Shown in pieces: positions 44,456-55,910 of a DNA stretch of 64,000 nucleotides. Each line of letters opens with the position of its first letter. The stretch's first letter is position 1. The position numbers and the translations under genes were made by a program. Location: positions 55,932,917 to 55,996,916 of the forward strand of contig CM049319.1 of the NCBI GenBank assembly GCA_026874595.1. The letters run 5' to 3'. The stretch is from Sipunculus nudus. Taxonomy: Eukaryota; Annelida; Sipuncula; Golfingiida; Sipunculidae. The notes under the pieces are model-generated. The model was not told the origin of the DNA. It searched no databases and saw nothing but the letters and a program-made list of their open reading frames with translations.

Positions 44456-45517
44456 GTGTATATATACTTAGCTGATAACCCCAGCTTACTTGCGATGGCT
44501 TAAGATGTGACACCAAGTAACGGCCCGTGCTGCTGGAATGAGACTGGTTCGGGCCTTCCTTTTCTGAAAAGGTTTTCACTTACGGCTAAACTAAGTTTCA
44601 CTTCAAGTGTCCCTATATGTTTGCGACAGCAGAAATAGGCAAGATATTGCATCAAAATCGCCATCCCTCCAAAACTTAAGTCCTAGAGTTTTAGTACTCT
44701 GCCATATTTTATAAAGAAAAATTTACTAAAGCTCATATAAAACAATCTAGACCTTAAATGGTTTACTACCACTTTACAAAACCAATATATCTAAAAGCAA
44801 GCTATTAACCTACCGTTTTGAAGAATTTACTTGATTTCTAACTCACTCAGCGTACACATGAATGAACTTCAGATAGCTGCTGTTAACAAAGTTCTTATGA
44901 CGCCTCTTGGACCTGTGTATGAGCTTGTTTTTCTGCATGCTATTCGTAAACATGGTAGTTCAACCATTGTTGAAAAAACTTTAGGTCGTTGTTGCATAAG
45001 TTCAAAGTATTCAGGTGACTTTGCCACCTTTGCCACCTGATTTCAACATTGTATGTTTTCGGATAGTTTTGGACATATATAAATAATTGAATATAAACGA
45101 AACAAACATCCTGAGTTCAGCGGGATCCGCGTTTTCTGGCCTTTACTATAACCCTTTAAAGGGAAAATCGTTAATAATTGGAGGCCAGACACCGGTATAT
45201 GCCACTTTAGTTCCAGGTAAAATCCACTTGTGTTGGATTCCTCCGCTGCTATAAAATGACTTGCGTCAAACGGGTGTCATATTTTAAGTTTAGAGGCGTT
45301 TATTAGTCACCATGGAAACTATAATGACGTCACAATTGTAAGCATGTATGGTGTTCCTGTACCCGGTCTTCTCCAAAAAAGTAACTGCAACAGGTTTCTT
45401 GATTTTTTTAGGCCTCTCGGACGTAAAACCAAACATTAAAATTTTTTTAATATCAGCCCATTGCCATTATCACATTATGTTATCTAAAACCTCAATTTTC
45501 AAACAGTTGGTCTGATA
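44456..45517. other. Non-coding; one CRE palindrome
   Basis: TGACGTCA at 45325-45332. The frame at 44831-45040 has no recognisable motif or splice context. Confidence 0.45.
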
Positions 45518-45856
45518 TACTGTGGTTGGAGAGGGTTCCATTTTCATGATCTTACAATACAAAAGACCGATACACATAGTTTAACCATTATAATGTGAAA
45601 TAATTATATCCTATATTAAGTGCACAAAATCACATCAACCAAAAGTATTGTTCGTCCATGACAATCTTCTATCGTTCAAAATATCAGTCTTTGAACATAC
45701 ACGATCTATTTTCATTCATTAAGTCAACCTTTTTCTATTCAATTTTGCCTTTGACGATTGGACTTCTTATTCACGAAGGTTTTATTTTCGCGAAAATTCC
45801 CCTTTTGCGAATATCGCAAATCTCAAATCCTGGCGAACAAGAAGGCAACCACAGTA
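45518..45856. mobile_element. MITE, best-preserved TACTGTGGTTG termini
   Basis: TACTGTGGTTG at 45518 and CAACCACAGTA at 45846-45856 are perfect 11-bp inverted repeats. TTATTCACGAAGGTTTTATT, TTTGCGAATATCGCAAATCT and CTGGCGAACAAGAAGG near the right match the 8198 and 30569 copies. 339 bp. If the outer TA pairs are the target duplication this would fit a Tc1/mariner-style TA insertion, but that is inference. Confidence 0.75.
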
Positions 45857-46461
45857 TTCAAATAAATACTTTTCAAACAAACCTTAACATCGCATCTCTG
45901 TGAAATATATATTATGAAGAAGGTTAAGCGGAGTGGAGGTATCTATATACCAACCCCTATAGTAATTCCGGCTTTTGTTTGAGTCATAGCGGATGATTTT
46001 ATCGTGAGATCATCTTGAATCTAACGCCTGCATAAAGGAATAGCCCGGCTGCAGTCACTAAGATTACTTGTTGGTTTTGTTGTCTTCAGGTGCTCTCTGT
46101 GAACCCATCTGTTCATGAATAATTACCTTTTGAATACTAAGTGGCATTCTTACAAGGGCTCGCCCCGGGCCGTCCCGAGGGAAGAAAATGAACCCAAAAA
46201 TTTTATCCTATGGAAATTGGATTACCCCCACTTAAAAGCCAGTCTAGTACATCTGGCCCGACAATCGCTTGGGTTTTGTTCGCGGGAGAATCAATACTCG
46301 TTCGTGCATTGTTTATTTTTTATCCGTGATAGCGTTTGAAATAGCAGACGGGGTATGGTGTGTTGAGGTTAATTATATACGTTATTGCCAGCCATTGTTT
46401 CGTTGGTTCTGACAGCAGGGGTAGAAACGGACTCACGTAAGTATGACTCTGCTGGTTAGGG
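45857..46461. other. Non-coding, no supported gene
   Basis: GGGCTCGCCCCGGGCCGTCC at 46159 is a short GC-rich patch. No gene. Confidence 0.45.
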
Positions 46462-46492
46462 ATTGTGGGCTTCAAACTCCGCAGCCCACAAT
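46462..46492. repeat. Perfect 10-bp hairpin
   Basis: ATTGTGGGCT at 46462-46471 and AGCCCACAAT at 46483-46492 pair perfectly around an 11-nt loop. Confidence 0.7.
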
Positions 46493-46585
46493 GCACCGGT
46501 TCTTCTTAATTGACCAGCGGCGTAGGTGTAAATGTAATGAAGAAGGTAATGTAGTCCGTTCAAGTGATTGAATAAGAACTGTTTC

Positions 46586-46803
46586 AAGGCAATTCACATA
46601 AACATAGGTGATTTTGTGATAATGAGTTTACGGAATAAATAATATTTTGTAAGCATGCGATGTGAAATGTAAACAGGAGGTGTTTCCATGAAATGAAACA
46701 AATTTTGATTTTAAAGTTTAACAGTTGAGACAAGAAGTTCCGGCTGACAGTGCCCGACAGGAAGAGGTTCGCTTTGAGTAGAAACGACCTCTGGCGGAAG
46801 GGT
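46586..46803 (+). repeat. Unclassified dispersed repeat, copy 2
   Basis: Partner of 31561-31768, same orientation, about 15 kb away. See that entry for shared blocks. Confidence 0.6.
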
Positions 46804-47730
46804 TTGTTTGGGGTGTATACCAAGACTCCAACGTAGAGGAATATGCATTTTAAGCGCTTGAGACCAAAATATAGGAATTTATAGGAAGTTTCAGACAGAA
46901 ACATTGGGGAAATGTAGGAATTTTTACTCCACAATCAAGTTTCACTTTGCTATTTATCATGACCATCGGTTCTACAAGCAGCATCTTTAGTCTATTTACC
47001 TCGTTAAGACGTATGTAACACTTAAATTCACAGTTCTACAAAAGGGCTGAATGTTTTCACTAATAAGGTCAATTAAATAGGTATGGTTCTCAGGCACCGC
47101 CCGCGTCAATTTTAACCCCCCCCCCCCGCATCAAATAGTTTTATTTTGATTTTCATCTTTCAAGGGGATAAATTATACAAATTTTGATCAGAATTCCTTT
47201 ATTATGTAGTGTTTTTACCGGTATAGCAAAATATATCTGATATTATCATGTTTTTTTCCTGATCATATAACATTTTTGTCGAAACATATAAAAATATTAT
47301 ATTTGGAAAAAAGTGCCTGAGAACCATACCTTTTTTCCGTACAGGTCTTTATCAGAATAATTATGCAATAATAACAGCTATAATAGAAACACGGTTGTGC
47401 AGTGAAAGTTTGTAGCATAACATAGAAGGTAATTATCTAGATGATGATACTTCTGGGAAATTTATTGGATACATTTTATTCATAAGGAAATATAGGAGTT
47501 TATGGAAACCCTGGTTTATACATCAACTTAATTAGGGAAAATATTTCCCTTGCAGGATTTTCCTTGAATTTGTATGTTAAAGCTAGGTGGCGACACGTAT
47601 TATGTTTTACTCTTGGTTATTCGGTTTGTCTGTGTGCAATTTACTCGAAATACTCGAAGGAGAGGATCAGGAGAACACCAGAGGAACAAATCTGAGTCAC
47701 CCAAGGAAGTAATCGGAGTCACCATAATAT
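46804..47730. other. Non-coding, no supported gene
   Basis: A short poly-C lies at 47118-47127. AT-rich. Confidence 0.5.
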
Positions 47731-47893
47731 ACAGTGAAACCTGTGAATTAAGACCACTGGTGGGACTGGCCGACAGTAGTCTTAATTCAGAGGTGGTCTT
47801 ATTTGACAGGTCAGTTATAACCAATGTGAATGTTTTCGGTTTACTCAACGGAGGTCTTTATAGACAGGTGGTCTTCGAGACAGGTTCCACTGT
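47731..47893. mobile_element. MITE with ACAGTGAAACCTGT termini
   Basis: ACAGTGAAACCTGT (47731) and ACAGGTTCCACTGT (47880-47893) are inverted, 13 of 14. The interior repeats AATTAAGACCACTGG, GTCTTAATTCAGAGGTGGTC and GGTCTTTATAGACAGGTGGT. The 139-codon frame over it is repeat-derived. A second, truncated copy lies at 61128. Confidence 0.7.
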
Positions 47894-48689
47894 GTTTTTA
47901 CAAACGATTGTACCCCATGTTAACATACGGCTATTTCATTATAATGATAGAGCTATTCATCGGTTTAAGAGTGCGGTAAAGTCCTGGCAGTGACATAGGA
48001 TGAGGTGTTCAACCATGAAAGCTGTGTAGGGGTATACACAGCAAAGTTTGGTGAGGATCCTCCGGGCGGAGGTTTGTGGTCTCTGACTTCTTGCTGTTTA
48101 TAAAATAAATCCCTCAATGTTAATGGCACACCATCCCTTACCTAATCCTGTATCCGCTCTTTAATATATCCTTTGTACCGTACCATCGCACCAGAAGATA
48201 ATCTTTGCTAATCAGAGACGTCCTAATCTATGGCAGTACTATAGTACCCACGGAAAAAATGCAGGATTTGATAAAAAGAAAACATTCTTATCATATGTAC
48301 CTTTACAAGAAACAAGCCTAAGTGTCTGAAACCTGACTTGTCTACACATGCATGTTTCGTCAGGTAGTCCCTGAGCTCAGTAACGATTTTCATGTACAGA
48401 AACGCGGGGCTATTCAAGTCTGCACTTAGCCGTAACCTTAAAAATGAGATGAATTTCTTTTCAATTCAAAAAGAGCAGGTTTATGCAGTAGAAAACGAAA
48501 AATTCCAAATAAGACACACAGTAGCTGATTTTATGGATTTTTTACAGTGAGGGATTAACGTTGTAGCACATTTCTCCGAACGTCTGTATGCGGCAGTTGT
48601 CCTGGACGGGGCATATATTCTGTTAGGTTTCATACCAGGTATGTGAAATATAGATGTGCTTAAGTGTTTTCTCAGTTAAACATTAAGGT
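47894..48689. other. Non-coding, no supported gene
   Basis: No array, terminus or gene recognised. Confidence 0.5.
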
Positions 48690-49050
48690 ATCTACCACCG
48701 TTTGTGCTTAATCCGTTTCCTGCCTCTTGTAAACAAGTGGAAATAACCTTGTACTGGGCTCGATAAGTGACGTAAAACATAGCGCGAACGTCACCTAGTA
48801 GCGGTTCTAAGCAAACTTACAAATCCAGATTTTTTTTGTGCAAGATCGGACCTCTGTTCAGCTGTAAAAAATTTTTGGGTAAACAGACACAGGTCGATTG
48901 TGTTTGTTCACATTTGAAACAACCAAAACAACGTACAAAACAGATGAGCTGGACCAAGCACGTGCCGGGATGGTTTTGTTAGAAAACTTTTGTATTCAGC
49001 AAAAATGAACTAAAGGCGTGAGATAATACACATATTATTGCAAATGTTAA
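48690..49050. mobile_element. Subfamily B MITE core without clear ends
   Basis: Matches the core of 22931-23426: CTTGTAAACAAGTGG (CCTGTAAACAGGTG there), GTAAACAGACACAGGTCGATTGTGTTTG, GGATGGTTTTGTTAGAAAAC, TTTTGTATTCAGCAAAAATG and GTGAGATAATAC. The AGGGGCCC termini are not preserved. Confidence 0.55.
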
Positions 49051-49439
49051 AATACCCTCAATGACCCTTAGCCAAAACAAGTTAACTGTATAATAATTTT
49101 TTTTTTCATTAATATCTCTTATAGTTGACCACATAAATAAATCGGATAATTTATCTTTTTTTATATAAAGAAGCATAGGCGTAACATAGGAGGTAGGGTT
49201 TTTCAGAAAGCAGAACTTGGGCGCAGAACGTGTCCGGTTCGATTCCCAGCCGAGCCGCAAGTCAGAATGATATATTCTTGAATGGACCTCGCCTATATGT
49301 ATTTCCATTATATATTTGTGATAGAGATTACCGCCTCCATTGCATCTCCATTTATATCTGCAGAATCCATTCCAGTTTCAGACTGTATGACAGGGCAGTT
49401 TCACACGCTTCATCTCATTTTCTATCCTGATGTTAAAAA
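49051..49439. other. Non-coding; isolated box B
   Basis: GTCCGGTTCGATTCCCAG at 49230 contains a perfect box B (GGTTCGATTCC) without a convincing box A, possibly the end of a decayed SINE. Confidence 0.4.
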
Positions 49440-49690
49440 AACCAGGCCCGGTGACTACTGCACCTGTGGGGCCTGGGTGTGTAATCGTCCGCATTGCTTG
49501 GTCATACTACCGAGGAACCCCCCTCCCCCGAAAGGCGCACTCGTTTGTGAGTAAGAGACGGCCGTTGGGCTTTTCCGTATGGCCTGCAGAGCGCTCAACC
49601 TTGGTGACCACCTATGCTGAGATTCGAACTCACGATCTCCCGGTTTTGAGTCCTGTGCCCTACCCCACGGCCATAGAAGCCAGTAATTAG
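49440..49690 (-). mobile_element. tRNA-derived SINE
   Basis: On the minus strand the head starts near 49680: TGGCCGTGGGGTAGGGCAC (box A with one mismatch), then GTGAGTTCGAATCTCAGC carrying box B AGTTCGAATCT. The body follows through GGTTGAGCGCTCTGCAGGCC and CCCAACGGCCGTCTCTTACT and ends in a T-rich tail next to 49440. No functional tRNA is implied. Confidence 0.65.
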
Positions 49691-50419
49691 CCTTAATATA
49701 TTTAAAACTGTTTACAGGTTATGACCTGTATAATTCCAAGGCCCATGCACGTATAAACCATTTTTTTATTATTATTATGTATCGATATAATATCTGAATT
49801 TCAAAGGCAAACTACTTACGTGTTATCATATATTTGTCTTCATCTTCATTAGATAGGCAGACCATGGACTTGACCTTTAAAAAGTACAATCCACCCAGCC
49901 CCGTCTGTGGGTGCTTTCTAGTTCAATCTTTGTAATATAGCTCACATATTTAATTGAGCAATAAATAATAAAAGAAGCTTTCACTTTTCCCGTGGACTGG
50001 TTATTACAGATAAAATACCCCCTGATTAGCTTGCTTGTCTTCTTTCTGGGGCGCTACTCAATGCAGGCTAGGGTCAACTGTACGAATAGTATAGTCTCTT
50101 CGAATAACCGGCGCAGGTTTCATATAATCCCATAAGGCAATTAGAAAATGCAGGATATCAGCGAATACAATGCAATTACACTCATAAGTCAGAAAATTTA
50201 CTGCATTTCAGGCCAGGACATAAAATAAGAAAATACTCTCCGTGGTTTGACACTCTTTTCAATCAATTGCATCATATTTGACGTATAGCTGTTGTTAAAG
50301 ATAACACGATCTGGTAGATTTGTATACATTGCTACTCAGCTTGAGCCTGAAAAAACAGAATATAGTATGGAATAAAGTATAGAATATAGGTTATAGTATG
50401 CTCGAAACAATGGCTTACA
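49691..50419. other. Non-coding, no supported gene
   Basis: No array, terminus or gene recognised. Confidence 0.5.
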
Positions 50420-50592
50420 TACTTGAATATTGAGCACTCAAAAGGTACACGAGGAGTACTTTACTGATAGGTACGGTTTAAAGCGTGAGGATTAAAAAAA
50501 TACGTGTTGAACCATGCGTACTCAAACGATACGTGTTGAGCAATGAGTACTTTGGTGCATGGTATGTGTTGAACCATGAGTACTCAAAGTAG
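50420..50592 (+). repeat. Degenerate minisatellite, GAGTACTCAAA/ACGTGTTGA words
   Basis: About five imperfect units of 30-35 bp combining ATACGTGTTGAACCATGAGT and ACTCAAA. Non-coding. Confidence 0.6.
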
Positions 50593-51370
50593 GCGTAGGC
50601 TTAAGTAGGCGTTTATAAATTTAAAAAAAAACACTTTTCATTGATTCTTAAGTACAATATGACCAAAAAACAATATATTTGAGACCGTTTGTTCTTTTTC
50701 TCAGTATTTATAAAAGTAAGACTATTCTGACATCTATTTAAGGTTCAAAGTATTGCGCATGTGTCATATATATAAACCATTATCTTCCAGTTACTTATCT
50801 CTTTTTACAAATTCTTACTAGGCTTCAAGCAAAGTTGATACAATGAATATTGAGATAAAAGTTAACTTTTAGTTTATTAATATATCCCCAAAATCTTTCA
50901 GGAATTAGTTCTTACTTTCTTATAAAGACAGATGTTTAGGCTTCAGGAAATAAACAATAAAAAAAATCTTTAACCGCGTACCTGGCATGTACATGGACCA
51001 TATCGTGGAAAATATACCTCCTTTGTATACCGTAAGAAGTGTGAAATTTTAGTTCATGTAGGGTAAACTGCACACAAACTTGCTAGCACTTTTATACCCC
51101 CCCCCCCCCCCCCTGGCCGAAATAAACAGCAATCTATGTCATAGGCCAAGGTACTGGAGCCCCACATGATGTGACGTATATGGCGCTGAAAGTGACGGAA
51201 GTAGAAATATACAATGATTGGACGACTTATAAGGACACGGAACGGACTGGCCATGGATAGGTGAGGTCGGTTAAGTTGTGATTGGATTGATGTGGCCTGA
51301 CAAGTTGATGGACCCTGCATTTTTTTCACCTCTTTTCATAGCAACAGCTTCCGCCAAATTTAAGTGATAA
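50593..51370. other. Non-coding; poly-C tract and possible regulatory words
   Basis: 51097-51113 is 17 C. The next 200 bp contain ATTGG (inverted CCAAT) at 51215 and 51282 and TGACGTA at 51172. They would suit a minus-strand promoter, but no transcript start or coding exon is visible. Confidence 0.35.
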
Positions 51371-54154
51371 CAGTCCCGTATATTTGACGCTGAGTGCCTT
51401 CAAGCATGCACCGAGGGACTGGCTAAGAGCCCCGGGTTTGAGCCTCATGTATTTTTATTCAATTATCCCCACGCAGTCGTTACTGCTGGTGAGAGAACCT
51501 TAGATTCTTGGATACTTTGCGGTACTTCAGACAGTACCACAAAGACTCCGAACCATACATCTTGGAATGACACCAGTCTATTCATGATTAAAAATAGCTT
51601 TGATCCACTAAACCTAAACATGCTTGGTAATTTTACATATTTTAATATGTTCATTCTGATGAACCGAGACTTAAAGAAGATAAATCTAGTTAAGATTTTC
51701 TAACAAACGAAGCTGTCACGAAACGCTTGAGATCTAAGTAATAATTCCTTCGCCCTACCTCTTTGGGCCCCAGGCGCTCAACTGGCCAAATAAGGCACGA
51801 GTGTAGTAAGTCTGTGCGTCGGACGCAAGAATTCAGTTGTTTACACACACAGCAGAACCTCGGGATTAGCTGCGTCATGGCACTTGAAAACGACGAATCC
51901 GCCGTTGAAAATGACGATGTATTATACCGAAGCAACTTATCCTGTTGCCACACCAGCTAATGAAAATTGCGTTCAGGTTATATTGTCATGACTAATATTT
52001 CAGTTACAAGGTTTACTAGAAGAAATGAATTAAAGGAGATGAAAAACACGCACGTGAATGCTAGAAGCAGCTGACTTTCATGCAACTAGAGAAAATAAAA
52101 CATACATTTGAGTTTACGCTTGGTTCTATGAGTTTCTTAGTTTTAAAAGATTTTGTCCAGGATCACTTAGTCTTCTTTCTAAGGCACATAAAATTGCCAT
52201 TAGTGCATTTAACTCAATTAAAATAATTTTGTTTTAGTTGTTTGGCTGGCACTCCAGTTTGATGAAAACTTGTTTTTTTTATTTTGTTGAAAATAATCAT
52301 TAAAATGTTAACACGACGAGGATTCGCAAACTCGTTACCATGACGATCCTCTCCATTGTTTTATTTCCAAAATCAAAATTATAGCTGGGATTTACGAAAG
52401 AAGCCGAAAAATATGACATACATGTTCCGAACGAACGCTAAAGCATGTTTGCAGGTGCCGTATTGCAGTTTTTAGTTTTGGAAAAAGTTGGATCGTTAGA
52501 TTAATGACTAAGATTAATGACGGAGTACCCATACATCAATACATGTTCAAGCTAAAATTTAACGAATACAGGTATTAATTAATTTGTATTTTTTATGTAA
52601 ATAATTTCAGGAAATTTGAAAATACCCTTTAGATCAAAGCGGATAAGGACAGTATTTAAGATTTAAGTACGACTTAAAAATGCTTGATTCCCTGAATGCG
52701 GGTTTTTCGACGAGTGTTTTAAACAAGATTCGGATGCCATAACTTGGAGTGGAGAAATCGAGTATAACCATCCACGATTATAGATAAACTATGGTTTTCT
52801 CTTTTTTGTTAGAGTTTCAAATTATCGCTAAAATAAAAAGTTAATGAATAAATACACAGATTATACAGGTTAGCGGTCAGCAGCCATTGGTACTGTTAGT
52901 CTCACTGGTTAATTGTGTAAGTTATTCCAACATGAAGCGTCGAAAGTGTTTCGGCAAAAAACTGATTCATGTACATGCATTAAAATAATAATAAATCTTT
53001 CATGTTAGTGTAAATCCTACCATGTTGCGTATGAATTATACCAAATCTTTCTGATTGTCTGCTAGTAATTAACAAGACTTTCCACTCGCTTAATGTTCAT
53101 TTTGACCATCGTAATTTGTTAAAATTTCATTAGAATTGAAGCGCATTTTGGTACTTTACCAGTAGGTTTATAATTTTTCATATTTTGTCCCGATTAGTAT
53201 TTTTTAAAGAAACCCCATGTTTGCAATCCATCAAGCTGGTTATCCTGTACTTGAGTATAGGCGAAAACGCACTTTTATAGCTATCCATCCTATTGCATCA
53301 ATACCATGGTAAAGAAAAAACAGTTAGGCCAAGAGTGATGAATTAACACAAAGGTACAGATGTGAGCTCACAAACCAAAGTGTCAATCTTTCTCTATGGA
53401 AACAGGTCAATTGCCGTGTTCACAAATTGGCTATCGTTAAAGTGTTTATGCGGTCATGACTCCAACAAACATACAGGTATTTTTCTCGCACTTATAGGAG
53501 GTGTTGATAAAAAGTACACAAACATATCTTACGATTGGTCTGGTTAATTTTTAGTGACAGCATACCTGTAGGTTATGAGACGTTGTCAAATGTTACACAA
53601 TAATTGCATTCTCATAGTGCGGCCCTACATACAACTTTGATAGAAGATGAAAAGGTAATCTGGCGCCGGTCGGAGACTGTTGTCAAAGGGTCGAATATTA
53701 TGAAGATATACTCAGTAATTATCCAGTATGAATATTTTTCTCCCACTTTATTTTTTCACTTAACGCGCAAAAGATGGCGCTGAGATTCAGAAGCAGTGTT
53801 ACCGTATTTAATAAATGAAAACATTATTAGAGAACCACATTGTCAGGTTGTTTGAACTCGGCCTTTTTGCTTAATATTCAAAGTAAAGTCAACAGGGCCA
53901 TATGAACAGTAATGAATGTGCCTCCAGCGCGGAAATGGAAAAATTTAAGTAAGTCGAGGAGACAGGGCGGTAGACCGAACGGGAAAAATCCATTCCATCC
54001 AAATAACCTACCAATCCTCGTACTATTTTTCTCTTGGAAAAATTTCATGGATGTCGTATATGGCGTCTGAGAGGTGCACAATTCACAAATCACGTGTGGG
54101 CAGTGCTTAAATTGCTCGGTGTTATATGGCCACTCGTGACCATAAACAAATTCC
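51371..54154. other. Non-coding, no supported gene
   Basis: Short frames on both strands at 51463-51960 and 53362-53547 lack family motifs. GCGCCTAGG/GTGGCGCC-like words are absent and no arrays are seen. Confidence 0.45.
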
Positions 54155-54397
54155 TTGTCTCCGCAAGTTTATAAGATCATAAATTTCAAAATGAGAAAAA
54201 TACAAATTGGCCAGACAAAAGGTGAAGATATGGCGTTTTATGTAATAGATCATAGCTGGCTGAAGGCTTTCAATCAGGCTATCCCTTCAGGAATGCCGGT
54301 AATCTACCCACAGATAGGACCGAAACTAAAGCTATATGTTATCCAAGACTTCATTGTCAAAGTTGTTGATGGGGGAGCTATTTTATCGGAAAACTGA
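54155..54397 (+). CDS. Weak ORF/exon candidate with DUSP-like motif
   Basis: 80 codons ending in TGA. Residues about 23-40 read KGEDMAFYVIDHSWLKAF, close in pattern to the start of DUSP domains of ubiquitin-specific proteases (aromatic-Y-[LV]-[IV]-D-x-x-W-[FL]-K-x-[WF]). An IYPQIGPKL segment sits where DUSP domains have YPGPIxNxxL. The rest of the domain is absent and no splice signals are convincing. Could be a gene relic or chance. Confidence 0.25.
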   Translation: MSPQVYKIINFKMRKIQIGQTKGEDMAFYVIDHSWLKAFNQAIPSGMPVIYPQIGPKLKLYVIQDFIVKVVDGGAILSEN

Positions 54398-55028
54398 GTA
54401 CCGTGATGAAAAAAAAACGCTCCTCGTTTAGGCTTGTGTTCATCACTAGAAACAAACCTTGGTTGCTGACGTTTTGTTACTTCCGTATGATTAATACCGA
54501 AACAATACCCCCGAGGGAGTAACAGACAATTTCTCCTGCACTTAAACTCTAATACCCGACTGAGCATCGGACATCGTTGCACCAGTCATCTATCGAATTT
54601 CTGTCCGCGGGGGACCGTAATTTATTCCCCGGCGCCATTTACCGATTCCCTCAATGAAATCCGCCCTGGGATAAGCGATCCGCCTGTCAGCATTACTTGG
54701 CGTTGTTGTCCCGGTGTAATGAAGCAACACCTCCGTATCGGAGTCAAGAGTTAATTTTGTCAGGTGGAGGAAAGTGTGAAAATGGAAAAAAATGGCATCT
54801 CCGCCGGTGTTAATGTTCTTCCTTACAGTGTGTCAAAGAGACAGCGTTTTGTTGTTGTATGCAGTGAGCGTAAAATACAGACGTTAAACGGACCCACGGG
54901 CTCAGGGTCACTCTTTTCCTGTCCCCACAGTTTGGACCAGTATAATAACGGGTTGCCAGACAATGGATGACTTTTAAGTAACTGACATATATGCTACTCA
55001 TGAAATGAAACTGTTCTTGATTGTTTGA
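54398..55028. other. Non-coding, no supported gene
   Basis: GGGGGACCGTAATTTATTCC at 54609 is the only GC-rich landmark. No gene. Confidence 0.45.
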
Positions 55029-55521
55029 AGGGGCCCAATCACCTATCTGACCTTTATAAACTAAAGATAATCCCTTGGAGCTTTTATCAAAATAACCCAG
55101 AAAACGTGGATATCACCGCACACAGGCAGCTTGTATTGTTTATATCAACATATTTAAAATGTGTGGGTCCCGCAAAAGATAAGCCAAAGCTTTGCATTTG
55201 GGCATTTTGCAACAAGTGAACTTTCCAACTCTGCATACATGCAACCTACCACCTTAGATTATATGTTCTTCTCATTTGTCAACTTTGCTGTGTTTACAAA
55301 CATGTTGTTTATAAGCAAGTTCAAACATCCTTCACGAAGGCCTCATAAGAACTTTTCACAACCAAAATTACCCTGATATCGTTAATAAATCCACAGAGGA
55401 AGTCTGAAATCACAATTTTGAGTAGTTTCAGGGTAATAGTTTGGCAGGTACCAATTTATTTCAAAGAGAAGACGCTATTTTTCGTGTTATTTCAACATGC
55501 TTTATAGGTGATTGGGTCCCT
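55029..55521. mobile_element. AGGGGCCC-family MITE, subfamily A, complete copy
   Basis: AGGGGCCCAATCACCTAT at 55029 and ATAGGTGATTGGGTCCCT at 55504-55521 are inverted, 17 of 18. The interior contains ATCTGACCTTTATAAACTAA, CATACATGCAACCTACCACC, TTTGCTGTGTTTACAAACAT and CACGAAGGCCTCATAAGAAC. 493 bp, no transposase. No target duplication is clear. Confidence 0.75.
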
Positions 55522-55564
55522 GTATGGTTTCAGACCAAATTTCCTGACCTGGGGACCTTTTTTT

Positions 55565-55910
55565 AAGGGGACAAATCACCTATCTGACCTTTATAGGCTG
55601 CTTTTTTTGTTTATATTAATTTGTTTATAATATGTTTGGGCCCACCAAATTAATCGAAACAAATTCAACAAATGCATCTGGTGGCAAGTCAGATAAGCAA
55701 GAGCTTTGCAATTTGCTTTTTGCAAAAAAGTGACCTTTCTTCGGCATATATGCAACCTACTAGCTTAGGTTATAAATTTATCCTGTTTGTCAACACTGCT
55801 GTGATTACAAGCATGTTGTTGATAAAGTTCATACATCCTTCACGAAGACGTTATAAGATACTTACTATATTATACTTCTTTTCAAAAGGCAGGTGAACGG
55901 GCACCTTTAA
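55565..55910. mobile_element. AGGGGCCC-family MITE, subfamily A, right end lost
   Basis: Begins AAGGGGACAAATCACCTATC and TGACCTTTATA, continues with ATATGCAACCTACTAGCTTA, CACTGCTGTGATTACAAGCA and TTCACGAAGACGTTATAAGA, and ends CAAAAGGCAGGTGAACGGGC ACCTTTAAA. The final inverted terminus is missing. It lies 44 bp right of the 55029 copy in the same orientation. Confidence 0.65.

Noticed and set aside
47574-47993. 139-codon frame
   Set aside because: Its middle is the ACAGTGAAACCTGT element at 47731-47893.
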